This document shows, piece after piece, positions 8,976 through 16,475 of a stretch of DNA of 64,000 nucleotides. Location: the NCBI RefSeq assembly GCF_022267535.1, contig NZ_JAHNZV010000007.1, forward strand, positions 26,398 through 90,397. The letters run 5' to 3'. The first letter of the stretch is position 1, and the number at the start of each line of letters is the position of its first letter. The notes beneath the pieces are model-generated. The model was given only the letters and a program-made list of their open reading frames with translations. It searched no databases and was not told where the DNA came from. Position numbers and translations under genes: made by a program. This stretch comes from Psychromonas antarctica. Its GTDB lineage: Bacteria > Pseudomonadota > Gammaproteobacteria > Enterobacterales > Psychromonadaceae.

Positions 8976-10658
8976 TTATTTGCGGGTATATTGCTTGTTA
9001 GCGGATTGTTTTTGTTGTTTTTCTAGTAAATGTTGATGCTCTGGAAGCGCGTAAGTCACAAAGGTAGTGGTATCAGGCCATTCCCTGTTGATAGTGAGTA
9101 CAATCCCATCACTTAGTAACCACTGGAAACTTGCTTTACCCTGTGCGACGTCGCCTGTTTGAGTGTCGGGCTCACCATATTGTTGGCTGAGGTCGCTTTT
9201 AACCTGGGCGATAAGCTGTGGCTTGCTTCTACCCACAAAAGTATATGTTGCACTAACAAAGCGATCTTCTCTGGTGTAGGTGATTTTGAGTTCACTGGTA
9301 CCGCGTATCACCGCACCGGTAAAATAGGTGTCTGACCAATTGTTACTGTTCTCATCAATGCTACTGATGTTATAGGCCTTAATTTTCTGACGTAATGTTT
9401 CGCGAACGCTGCAAGCGATGGGCAGTGAAAATAACTGCGTTGTTGCTGTTTTAAAACAGTTGAGTTGTTTAGAAAGGATGTTAAAACGGGCCTTTGCCCA
9501 CTTTTCTGTCGATTTCTGATAAAGCGCCATTGCGCGCTTAATATCAACCGTCACACCGATGCCATTTTCATATAAATAGGCTAAACGTGCATGGGCTAAA
9601 TTATAATCAAGCTGTGACGCCTGCTGAAAGTATTGTGCTGCTCTGGGAGGGTTTTCTTTTATTATTTGGATGTTGTCTTTATTGACAACTCCTTGCTCAT
9701 AGATAACACCGAGCTGATATAATGCCTGCAAGTATCCCTGTTGTGCAGCGCTGTGGTACCAATTGATTGCGACATTCATATTTTGTGCAACCCCGATACC
9801 ATTTTGATAGATCTCTCCGAGTTTAAATTGTGCTGCACTATTCCTTTTATTGGCGGCTTTTTCATACCATTTCAATGCCGCCTCTAAATCCACTTCTCCT
9901 GCTTTGCCTAATTCGTAAAATTCGGCAAGTTTGTAGGCGGAAGGGGCAAAGTTGTTATTGGCTGATTTCAGGTACAGTGATTTGGCTAATTGATTATTTT
10001 GGCGGGTGCCTCGACCATATTCAGACATAAGTGCAAGATGGAATTGTGCTAACGCGTCTCCCTGTGCTGCCGCTTTGTCATACCATAAAATCGCTAGCCG
10101 GTAATCTTGTGCAACGCCTTTACCTGATTGATATATTTTCCCGAGATTGATTTGCGCAGTAAGGTGACCTTGGGTGGCTGCCTTACTGAACCAAAACAAA
10201 CTTTCACTATCGCTTTGAGTGGTGCCAAGCCCTTGCTGAAAGTGTGTTCCTAATTGGAATTGTGCAATGGCATCACCTTGTTTGGCTGCTTTTAAAAACC
10301 ACTTTACTGCTTGTTGATGATCCAAAACAACCCCATTGCCTTTATCGTACATAGTTGCTAGTACGAATTGAGCCGGCGCATAACCGTTATCGGCTGCTTT
10401 TGTATACCAGTATATGGCTTGTTGGTCATTTTGAGTTTTCCCTTGGCTACTTTCGTAGACCCAAGCTAGGCTATACTGTGCAGCATTATCTCCTGCTTTT
10501 GCTAATGGCTCCCATAGTGCTATTGCTCGTTCATAATCTCCTGCTTGTGTTGCCTCATATCCTTGACTAAATTGCGATTTTGCATCAGCAAGCGGACTGT
10601 ATACTAGGATCAGTATAATGGCCAAAAAAGAGCAATAGCGTCGCGGAAAGTTCAACAT
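8976..10658 (-). CDS. Secreted Sel1-repeat (SLR) protein
   Basis: The 560-aa protein begins with a signal peptide (residues 1-26, cleavage likely after ADA). About nine or ten Sel1-like repeats follow between about 35 and 385, each with the pattern A-x-WY-x-KAA-x-QG-x-A-x-AQ-x-x-LG-x-x-Y-x-x-G-x-G (for example ALKWYEKAANKRNSAAQFKL). The C-terminal 170 residues are not Sel1-like and I do not recognise them. Sel1 repeats form TPR-type solenoids for protein contacts. The periplasmic location is inferred from the signal peptide. A near-consensus CRP box lies about 100 bp upstream, so carbon-source control is possible. Confidence 0.85.
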   Translation of the reverse strand: MLNFPRRYCSFLAIILILVYSPLADAKSQFSQGYEATQAGDYERAIALWEPLAKAGDNAAQYSLAWVYESSQGKTQNDQQAIYWYTKAADNGYAPAQFVLATMYDKGNGVVLDHQQAVKWFLKAAKQGDAIAQFQLGTHFQQGLGTTQSDSESLFWFSKAATQGHLTAQINLGKIYQSGKGVAQDYRLAILWYDKAAAQGDALAQFHLALMSEYGRGTRQNNQLAKSLYLKSANNNFAPSAYKLAEFYELGKAGEVDLEAALKWYEKAANKRNSAAQFKLGEIYQNGIGVAQNMNVAINWYHSAAQQGYLQALYQLGVIYEQGVVNKDNIQIIKENPPRAAQYFQQASQLDYNLAHARLAYLYENGIGVTVDIKRAMALYQKSTEKWAKARFNILSKQLNCFKTATTQLFSLPIACSVRETLRQKIKAYNISSIDENSNNWSDTYFTGAVIRGTSELKITYTREDRFVSATYTFVGRSKPQLIAQVKSDLSQQYGEPDTQTGDVAQGKASFQWLLSDGIVLTINREWPDTTTFVTYALPEHQHLLEKQQKQSANKQYTRK

Positions 10659-10757
10659 TGTATAATTTTGACCTCCTGATAATAGCTATATAAATCAACG
10701 AGTATAGAACATTTAAGACGGATTAATGGCAGGGGAGAGAAAGTTGCTTCATCATTT

Positions 10758-10773
10758 GTGAGTTAACTCACTG
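10758..10773. promoter_or_regulatory. Candidate CRP-binding site
   Basis: TGTGA-GTTAAC-TCACT matches the CRP consensus TGTGA-N6-TCACA at nine of ten conserved bases and has a perfect 14-bp palindrome core. It is about 100 bp upstream of the Sel1 gene start (minus strand) and downstream of yfaE, so the Sel1 gene is the likely target. Confidence 0.6.
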
Positions 10774-10816
10774 TTGGGCTGTAGATAGCTTATCAATAAA
10801 TATATCTGTGCGATAG

Positions 10817-11065
10817 TTAGATTGTTATATGGATATCTTTTTTGCTTATACTACAGCAAGTTAATACCTCGTTCTGACGACAATAAGCGAGCGGGCTGAC
10901 CCGATAATTTACTTGTCCACTGATTAGCTGACAGCGACAAGCGCCGCAATGACCCGTACGGCAATGAAATTCCATTTTAATTGCTTGTGCTTCTAAATTC
11001 TCAAGCAGTGTTTTTTCGGTATTTAATGGGTATTCAAGGCCGTTAACGGTTAATTTTACTGACAT
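10817..11065 (-). CDS. yfaE: 2Fe-2S ferredoxin YfaE, NrdB cofactor maintenance
   Basis: The 82-aa plant-type ferredoxin carries the cluster ligands CRTGHCGAC (Cys 34, 39 and 42) and a fourth Cys in the downstream segment PLAYCRQNEVLTCC. In E. coli YfaE donates electrons to rebuild the diferric-tyrosyl radical of NrdB. It starts 6 bp downstream of nrdB, as expected for a cofactor-maintenance partner in the same operon. Length matches the family (84 aa in E. coli). Confidence 0.93.
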   Translation of the reverse strand: MSVKLTVNGLEYPLNTEKTLLENLEAQAIKMEFHCRTGHCGACRCQLISGQVNYRVSPLAYCRQNEVLTCCSISKKDIHITI

Positions 11066-11071
11066 TACTAT

Positions 11072-12217
11072 TTATAACTCGAAGGTGCTTAGATCGTCAC
11101 TATCGACTTTACTGTTGATTTGCCCCACTAAGTAAGAGCTTATTTCTGCTTCTTGCGGCGCAACTTGAACGTTATCACTGACCAACCAGTGATTAATCCA
11201 TGGAATAGGATTGTTTTTTACAGCAAAGGGCGCTTCGTAACCAATCGCTTGCATGCGCTGGTTAGTAATATATTCAACATACTGGCATAAAATTTGTTCA
11301 TTTAAGCCGATCATTGAGCCATCCTTAAAGAGGTATTTTGCCCATTCTTTTTCTTGCTCCGCTGCCTGCAGAAAGATTTCCCGCCCTTCGCCAAAACATT
11401 CAATAGCTATTTCAGCCATTTCTGGATCATCTTTGCCATCGGCCCAGAGGTTTAAGATCTGCTGAGTTGATGTCAGGTGTAGGCCTTCATCTCGGGCAAT
11501 TAATTTAATGATTTTGGCATTACCTTCGAGCAGATCGCGCTCCGCAAATGCAAACGAACAGGCAAATGAGACGTAAAATCGGATCGCTTCCAAGGCATTA
11601 ATTGAACAAAGGCAAAGGTACAATTTTTTCTTTAAAGTACGTAATGAAAGAGCTTCTTTATCACCATGTAGATTTATATAATCAACTTTAGTTTGGGATA
11701 AACCGTGTAACTGGAAAAACTGCGTTGCATGGATCAAAGCATCATAATAACCGGCAATATCAGATGCGCGTTTTTGAATCTCTTCATTGGTTACAATATC
11801 TGCAAATATTTCATCGGGATCGGTAAATAGATTACGCAGAATATGGGTGTAACTGCGGCTGTGGATCGTTTCAGAAAAGGACCACGTCTCAATCCATGTT
11901 TCCAGTTCAGGCAATGAAACAATCGGCAGTAAAGCAATGTTGGGGCTACGCCCCTGAATTGAATCAAGCAGCGTCTGATATTTCAAATTTGAGATGAAAA
12001 TATGTTGCTCATGATCCGGCAGATTCATGAAATCGATGCGATCTCGGCTGACATCGATCTCTTCCGGACGCCAGAAGAAACTTAGCTGCTTTTCAATTAA
12101 TTTTTCAAAAACTTCGAAACGCTGTTGATCATAACGTGCAACATTAACTGGGTTACCAAAAAACATCGGTTCTTTCATTGCGTCATTAGCAATCAGTGAA
12201 AAGGTGGTGTAAGCCAT
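11072..12217 (-). CDS. nrdB: Class Ia ribonucleotide reductase, beta subunit
   Basis: NrdB houses the diiron-tyrosyl radical that starts catalysis in NrdA. The 381-aa protein shows the iron and radical residues: [13 protein letters not shown] (Glu, His and the radical Tyr), [18 protein letters not shown] and RDEGLHLT. The C-terminus ending in DDLSTFEL is the NrdA-binding tail. The start is the ATG of MAYTTFSLI at 12217, preceded by GGAGATATAAA and matching the E. coli N-terminus. The upstream ATG at 12253 adds 12 unconserved residues and is less likely. It is 121 bp downstream of nrdA. Confidence 0.97.
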   Translation of the reverse strand: MAYTTFSLIANDAMKEPMFFGNPVNVARYDQQRFEVFEKLIEKQLSFFWRPEEIDVSRDRIDFMNLPDHEQHIFISNLKYQTLLDSIQGRSPNIALLPIVSLPELETWIETWSFSETIHSRSYTHILRNLFTDPDEIFADIVTNEEIQKRASDIAGYYDALIHATQFFQLHGLSQTKVDYINLHGDKEALSLRTLKKKLYLCLCSINALEAIRFYVSFACSFAFAERDLLEGNAKIIKLIARDEGLHLTSTQQILNLWADGKDDPEMAEIAIECFGEGREIFLQAAEQEKEWAKYLFKDGSMIGLNEQILCQYVEYITNQRMQAIGYEAPFAVKNNPIPWINHWLVSDNVQVAPQEAEISSYLVGQINSKVDSDDLSTFEL

Positions 12218-12289
12218 TTTATATCTCCATGCTGGATTTCTGTCTGAGGCCATGGGGCATTTAAAGTATCAGACAGTGTTAAAACTAGA

Positions 12290-12311
12290 AAGCCCGTTGC
12301 AAAAAGAGCGG
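12290..12311 (-). promoter_or_regulatory. Hairpin in the nrdA-nrdB gap
   Basis: GCCCG and CGGGC form a short stem around a 12-base loop between nrdA and nrdB. No long T-run follows on the minus strand, so it is more likely an mRNA stability or processing hairpin than a full terminator. Weak evidence. Confidence 0.35.
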
Positions 12312-12338
12312 GCAATAAAATAAAGCATCTATGCAGAG

Positions 12339-14609
12339 TTAGATTTTACATGCGCCGCCATCACAGTCGACATCTTCAATCACTTTTTCATCATCAGCAC
12401 CGTCACGGGTATTGTGGTAATACAATGTTTTAAGACCCATTTTATACGCTATCAACAAATCTTTTAACAGTGTCGTCATCGGCACTCGACCGTCACCAAA
12501 ATGCTTTGGATCATAGTTGGTATTGGCTGAAATAGCTTGATCAACAAATTTTTGCATAATACCAACCAGCTGCAAATAGCCCTGATTATTTGGCATGCTC
12601 CACAATAACTCATAGTTGTCTTTATATTTATCAAATTCGGGCACAACTTGTTTCAAAATACCGTCTTTGCTGGCTTTAATACTGATAAATCCACGCGGCG
12701 GCTCAATACCGTTGGTCGCATTGGAGATCTGACTTGATGTTTCTGAGGGCATCAAGGCGGAGAGGGTGGAATTACGTAAACCATGCTTAACGATGTCGCT
12801 GCGTAATTTCTCCCAATCTAAGTGATAGGGTTCATCACACACTGCATCTAATGATTTTTTATAAGTATCAAGTGGTAAAATACCTTGTGAATAACGAGTC
12901 TCATTAAATTTAGGGCAAGCACCGCGTTCAATAGCCAGTTTGTTGGATGCTTTTAACAGGTAAAACTGAATCGCTTCAAAAGTTTTATGGGTTAGATTAT
13001 TGGCGCTGCCATCTGAGTATTTTACACCATTTTTAGCTAAATAATAAGCGTAGTTAATGACGCCTATTCCTAATGTCCGGCGTGCCATGCTGCTGTTTTC
13101 TGCCGCTTTAATTGGATAATCTTGGTAATCGAGCAAGTTATCCAGCGCACGCACTGTCAGCTCTGCAAGTTCTTCTAAGTCATCTAATGAATCAATTGCA
13201 CCTAAGTTGAGAGCAGATAAAGTACAAAGCGCTATCTCTCCTTCTTCATCCATAATATGCTCAAGCGGTTTAGTTGGCAGGGCAATTTCCAAACATAAAT
13301 TACTTTGACGAATTGGCGCCACTTTACTGTCAAAGGGGCTGTGGGTATTACAGTGATCAACATTTTGAATATAAATACGTCCGGTACTTGCTCGCTCTTG
13401 CATCAGTAATGAGAATAATTGCACGGCAGGAATTGCACGTTGGCGAATACTTGCATCCCCCTCATACAAAACATATAAGCGTTCAAATTCATCCTGATCT
13501 TCAAAGAAAGCATCATATAAACCAGGGACATCCGATGGACTGAACAGGGTGATTGATTGCTGGTCAATTAAACGTTGATAGAATAAACGTCCCAGTTGCA
13601 CTCCGTAATCCAGATGGCGAACACGGTTCGATTCAATACCGCGGTTATTTTTGAGTACCAGTAAAGATTCTACTTCAAGATGCCAAATAGGATAGAAAAC
13701 TGTCGCAGCACCGCCGCGCACGCCGCCTTGAGAACAGGATTTAACCGCTGTTTGAAAGTATTTATAAAAAGGGATACAGCCAGTGTGAAATGCTTCACCA
13801 CCGCGAATAGTACTGCCTAGCGCGCGAATTCTACCGGCATTAATGCCGATGCCAGCGCGTTGTGATACATATTTAACAATTGAGCTCGCAGTGGCATTAA
13901 TTGAATCTAGGCTATCACCTGTTTCAATTAATACACAGGAACTAAATTGACGCGTCGGCGTACGCACACCAGACATGATAGGCGTCGGTAATGAGATCTT
14001 AAATTGCGAGGTCGCGTCATAAAAGCGTTTTACGTAATCTAGGCGCACAGATTTATCGTAATCTGCAAATAAACAGGCGGAAACGAGTAGATAAAGAAAT
14101 TGTGCACTTTCATAAATTTCACCCGTTACCCGGTTTTGAATCAGATATTTCCCTTCAAGCTGTTTAACTGCAGCATAGGAAAAACTGAGGTCACGATCAT
14201 GCTCGATGAATTGCTCCATCTCCTCAAATTCTTGCTTTGTGTAATCTTCAAGCAGGTGTGCATCATATTTGCCTTTAGAACACATTTTGCTGACATGTTC
14301 GAACACGCTTGGGGGGGTGAAGCGGCGGTAAGCCTTTTTGCGCAGATGGAATACCGCAAGATGAGCTGCTAAATATTGATAATCTGGGGATTCTTCGGAA
14401 ATAAGATCGGCTGCCGCTTTGATAATGGTTTCATGAATATCGTCGGTACGGATACCGTCATAAAATTGAATATGTGAGTTTAACTCAACCTGTGAAACTG
14501 AAACGTTATTGAGACCTTCCGCGGCCCAAGTAATGACGCGGTGAATTTTTTCAAGGTCTATATGTTCTTTTTTACCATTACGCTTAGTGACAAACAGGTT
14601 CTTATTCAT
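12339..14609 (-). CDS. nrdA: Class Ia ribonucleotide reductase, alpha subunit
   Basis: NrdA reduces ribonucleoside diphosphates to deoxy forms. The 756-aa protein has an N-terminal ATP-cone (from KRNGKKEHIDLEKIHRVI), which implies dATP feedback control. Active-site cysteines appear in QFSSCVLIETGD, SNLCLEI and LCTLSALNLG, and the C-terminal redox pair in CDGGACKI. Length is close to E. coli NrdA (761). No intein is present, although nrd genes often carry them. The start has a good site (AAAGGGAACCCGA). Two NrdR-type boxes lie 65-112 bp upstream. Confidence 0.98.
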   Translation of the reverse strand: MNKNLFVTKRNGKKEHIDLEKIHRVITWAAEGLNNVSVSQVELNSHIQFYDGIRTDDIHETIIKAAADLISEESPDYQYLAAHLAVFHLRKKAYRRFTPPSVFEHVSKMCSKGKYDAHLLEDYTKQEFEEMEQFIEHDRDLSFSYAAVKQLEGKYLIQNRVTGEIYESAQFLYLLVSACLFADYDKSVRLDYVKRFYDATSQFKISLPTPIMSGVRTPTRQFSSCVLIETGDSLDSINATASSIVKYVSQRAGIGINAGRIRALGSTIRGGEAFHTGCIPFYKYFQTAVKSCSQGGVRGGAATVFYPIWHLEVESLLVLKNNRGIESNRVRHLDYGVQLGRLFYQRLIDQQSITLFSPSDVPGLYDAFFEDQDEFERLYVLYEGDASIRQRAIPAVQLFSLLMQERASTGRIYIQNVDHCNTHSPFDSKVAPIRQSNLCLEIALPTKPLEHIMDEEGEIALCTLSALNLGAIDSLDDLEELAELTVRALDNLLDYQDYPIKAAENSSMARRTLGIGVINYAYYLAKNGVKYSDGSANNLTHKTFEAIQFYLLKASNKLAIERGACPKFNETRYSQGILPLDTYKKSLDAVCDEPYHLDWEKLRSDIVKHGLRNSTLSALMPSETSSQISNATNGIEPPRGFISIKASKDGILKQVVPEFDKYKDNYELLWSMPNNQGYLQLVGIMQKFVDQAISANTNYDPKHFGDGRVPMTTLLKDLLIAYKMGLKTLYYHNTRDGADDEKVIEDVDCDGGACKI

Positions 14610-14673
14610 TCGGGTTCCCTTTTTCTAGTAGCTGGAATATGGCTTTAATTGACTTTGCAAGTGAAACGCCAAA

Positions 14674-14721
14674 ACACTACATCTTGTGCTTTATTTTTGA
14701 GTGGGACACAAGATAAAGCTT
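14674..14721 (-). promoter_or_regulatory. Paired NrdR boxes upstream of nrdA
   Basis: Box one, ACACTACATCTTGTGC (14674-14689), and box two, read on the minus strand as AAGCTTTATCTTGTGT (14706-14721), both resemble the NrdR consensus ACACWATATMTTGTGT. Their starts are 32 bp apart, about three helical turns, the spacing known for NrdR pairs. NrdR would repress nrdA-nrdB-yfaE when dNTP/ATP signals are high. The nrdR gene is not in the window. Confidence 0.75.
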
Positions 14722-15236
14722 TTTGAGTTTTTATCAAGTGAATATTTTCCTGTCTTAAGTGGATTGTTTTGTGAATAAATAGGCAATGAAAAAATAGGTT
14801 AGTGGTGACTAACATTAAGCTTTAGGTCAGCGTTGTTTGTTGTAAAATGCAATGCTTATTTGTAAAAATAAATAACTAAAAAAAGCGAGGTTGTTAAGCA
14901 AAAATTATTTGTAGAATGTGTCGTTCGTGGCTCCTTTTTGCTCGCGCAACTGCATCGCAAATATTAAGGTGTAGCAAGAACACGGTTGATTAGCGCTTTG
15001 AAATGCTCAATGCGGTTTGTTCACTTTTTTACACGTCATCAATCTAAATGTATTTATCTGCAGTTAACTCGGACATCAAGGCAGATCATGTAGATCATTG
15101 GTTATTGTCATCGTAAACATTGTAATGGCGTATTCGTTTTCGAGTTAACGCCATGTAGGGCAACCATAGAGACAAACATTTTTTTTGTGATCGTCTTATT
15201 GTAGCAACAAGTTAGGGGGGGGGGGACTTTGGCTAA
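14722..15236. other. Non-coding stretch between nrdA and ubiG
   Basis: Beyond the NrdR boxes, this 515-bp AT-rich stretch holds no convincing gene. Visible structures are a weak 7-bp hairpin (ATGGCGT/ACGCCAT, 15125-15154) without a T-run and a run of eleven G at 15215-15225, next to the ubiG stop. It must contain the remaining nrdA upstream elements and the 3' end of the ubiG transcript, but I see no clear terminator for ubiG. Confidence 0.5.
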
Positions 15237-15959
15237 TCAACGCTTCTGGCAACGTAACATATAATTTACATCCACATTGCGGGTGATTATAAATTCACCG
15301 GCTAAAACATTAAATTCTACGCCACAGAGATCTTCACACGTTAAGGTGGTTTTATCGATTGCTGCTAGAAGTTGTGAAGGGCGGATAAATTTTTCATATT
15401 CATGCGTCCCTTTGGGAACCCATTTCAAAACGTACTCTGCGCCTAAAATCATCATTATATAGGCTTTAAAGGTTTTATTGATGGTAGAAAAATAGACGCT
15501 ACCACCGGATTTTACCATATCGCAACAGGCTTGAATAATAGCGGCCGGATCAGGTACATGTTCCAGCATCTCCATGCAAGTGACCAGATCAAACTGATCC
15601 TTATGTAACGCGGCGAATGCTTCAGCCGTTGTTTTTTGGTAATCAAGGGACGTTTGTGTTTCCAACGCATGTAAGCGGGCAATTTGCAGTGATGCTTCCG
15701 CCATATCAATAGCAATTACTTTTGCACCTTGTTTTGCCATGCTCTCGGCGAGAATGCCACCACCGCAGCCGACGTCTACGACTGTTTTACCAAATAAACC
15801 CTCAACCCCCTGCTCAATATAGGCAAGCCGAGTCGGATTAAGCAGATGCAGTGGTTTAAAATCCCCTTCGAGATCCCACCACTGCTCCGCCATTGCGGAA
15901 AATTTAGCAATCTCTTTAGGATCGACATTATCTGTAATTGAATCATTGTTTGAGGACAT
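15237..15959 (-). CDS. ubiG: Ubiquinone biosynthesis O-methyltransferase UbiG
   Basis: UbiG performs both O-methylations of ubiquinone synthesis using SAM. The 240-aa protein shows the conserved opening ([24 protein letters not shown]), SAM motif [16 protein letters not shown] with acidic VIAIDMA, and [12 protein letters not shown] chose the ATG at 15959 (MSSNNDS) because AGGG precedes it by 8 bases and the length then matches E. coli. An in-frame ATG at 15989 adds ten residues ([10 protein letters not shown]), is nearly at the edge of an inserted element, and is less likely. The gene is divergent from gyrA; its promoter appears to be formed at the element edge. Confidence 0.95.
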   Translation of the reverse strand: MSSNNDSITDNVDPKEIAKFSAMAEQWWDLEGDFKPLHLLNPTRLAYIEQGVEGLFGKTVVDVGCGGGILAESMAKQGAKVIAIDMAEASLQIARLHALETQTSLDYQKTTAEAFAALHKDQFDLVTCMEMLEHVPDPAAIIQACCDMVKSGGSVYFSTINKTFKAYIMMILGAEYVLKWVPKGTHEYEKFIRPSQLLAAIDKTTLTCEDLCGVEFNVLAGEFIITRNVDVNYMLRCQKR

Positions 15960-15989
15960 GGGATTTACCCTATTATCTAAAGTATGCAT

Positions 15990-16017
15990 ATTATACCCAT
16001 GTTACTTCAAGGTGCAA
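15990..16017 (-). promoter_or_regulatory. Candidate hybrid ubiG promoter at a MITE edge
   Basis: On the minus strand, TTGCAC (16012-16017), a 16-bp spacer and a perfect TATAAT (15990-15995) lie 30 bp upstream of the ubiG start. The -10 hexamer straddles the left end of the inverted-repeat element: TATA from the element, AT from the flank. The -35 match is weak (3 of 6). Confidence 0.45.
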
Positions 16018-16262
16018 AATCAGCAAGCCAAATCGCAATTAGATGCACGGCATAAAATCGCAGTGTGGTGGCTCTACATTGATATTTTATGACCACGCAG
16101 AGGAGTACAAATTGACTTGCTAGCGATGTCTCAGGTTGAAAACGCGCATGCGTTACAATATTCGATTAACGCAGCTACTCACTCGAAAGGCCCTCCATGT
16201 TGTGTCATATTGCGGCCTTCTAGCAGAGTCCTGTTAAATCACCTTGATCTATCATGGGTATA
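15992..16262. mobile_element. MITE-like element with TATACCC inverted ends
   Basis: The ends are TATACCCATGTTACTTCAAGGTG (left; split here as TATACCCATG + TTACTTCAAGGTG) and the inverted TATACCCATG + ATAGATCAAGGTG (right). They match at 20 of 23 positions over a span of about 271 bp. TA dinucleotides flank both ends, consistent with TA target duplication of the IS630/Tc1 type. No transposase is encoded. A 74-codon open frame starting inside it has no recognisable domain and is not called. The element fills most of the ubiG-gyrA gap. Confidence 0.7.
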
Positions 16263-16411
16263 TAACCTGATAATTTTAATAATAAATTCATTCTTTAGCG
16301 TAGCGTTTTACAACGTTAGTCCCTTTCATGCCTCTTTTTAACGAGAGATTGTGCATTAACCCATATTCAGACGAACATTTGCTGTGAATGCGTTTATTCA
16401 TTGTATATTTA

Positions 16412-16420
16412 TGTTATTAT
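16412..16420 (+). promoter_or_regulatory. gyrA: Candidate gyrA promoter (extended -10)
   Basis: TG-T-TATTAT is an extended -10 hexamer 56 bp upstream of the gyrA ATG, in an AT-rich stretch outside the inserted element. No strong -35 is seen, which is usual for extended -10 promoters. Confidence 0.4.
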
Positions 16421-16475
16421 GCGCAACTCACAAAATTCAATCGATTATTACAATAAATTAAGGATTTAGGTCTCT

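Noticed and set aside
10817..14609. Intein or homing endonuclease in nrdA/nrdB
   Set aside because: Both proteins have normal length and uninterrupted motifs.
16117..16341. 74-codon plus-strand open frame between ubiG and gyrA
   Set aside because: It starts inside the TATACCC inverted-repeat element, runs past its right end, has no recognisable domain and no clear ribosome site; probably a chance frame.
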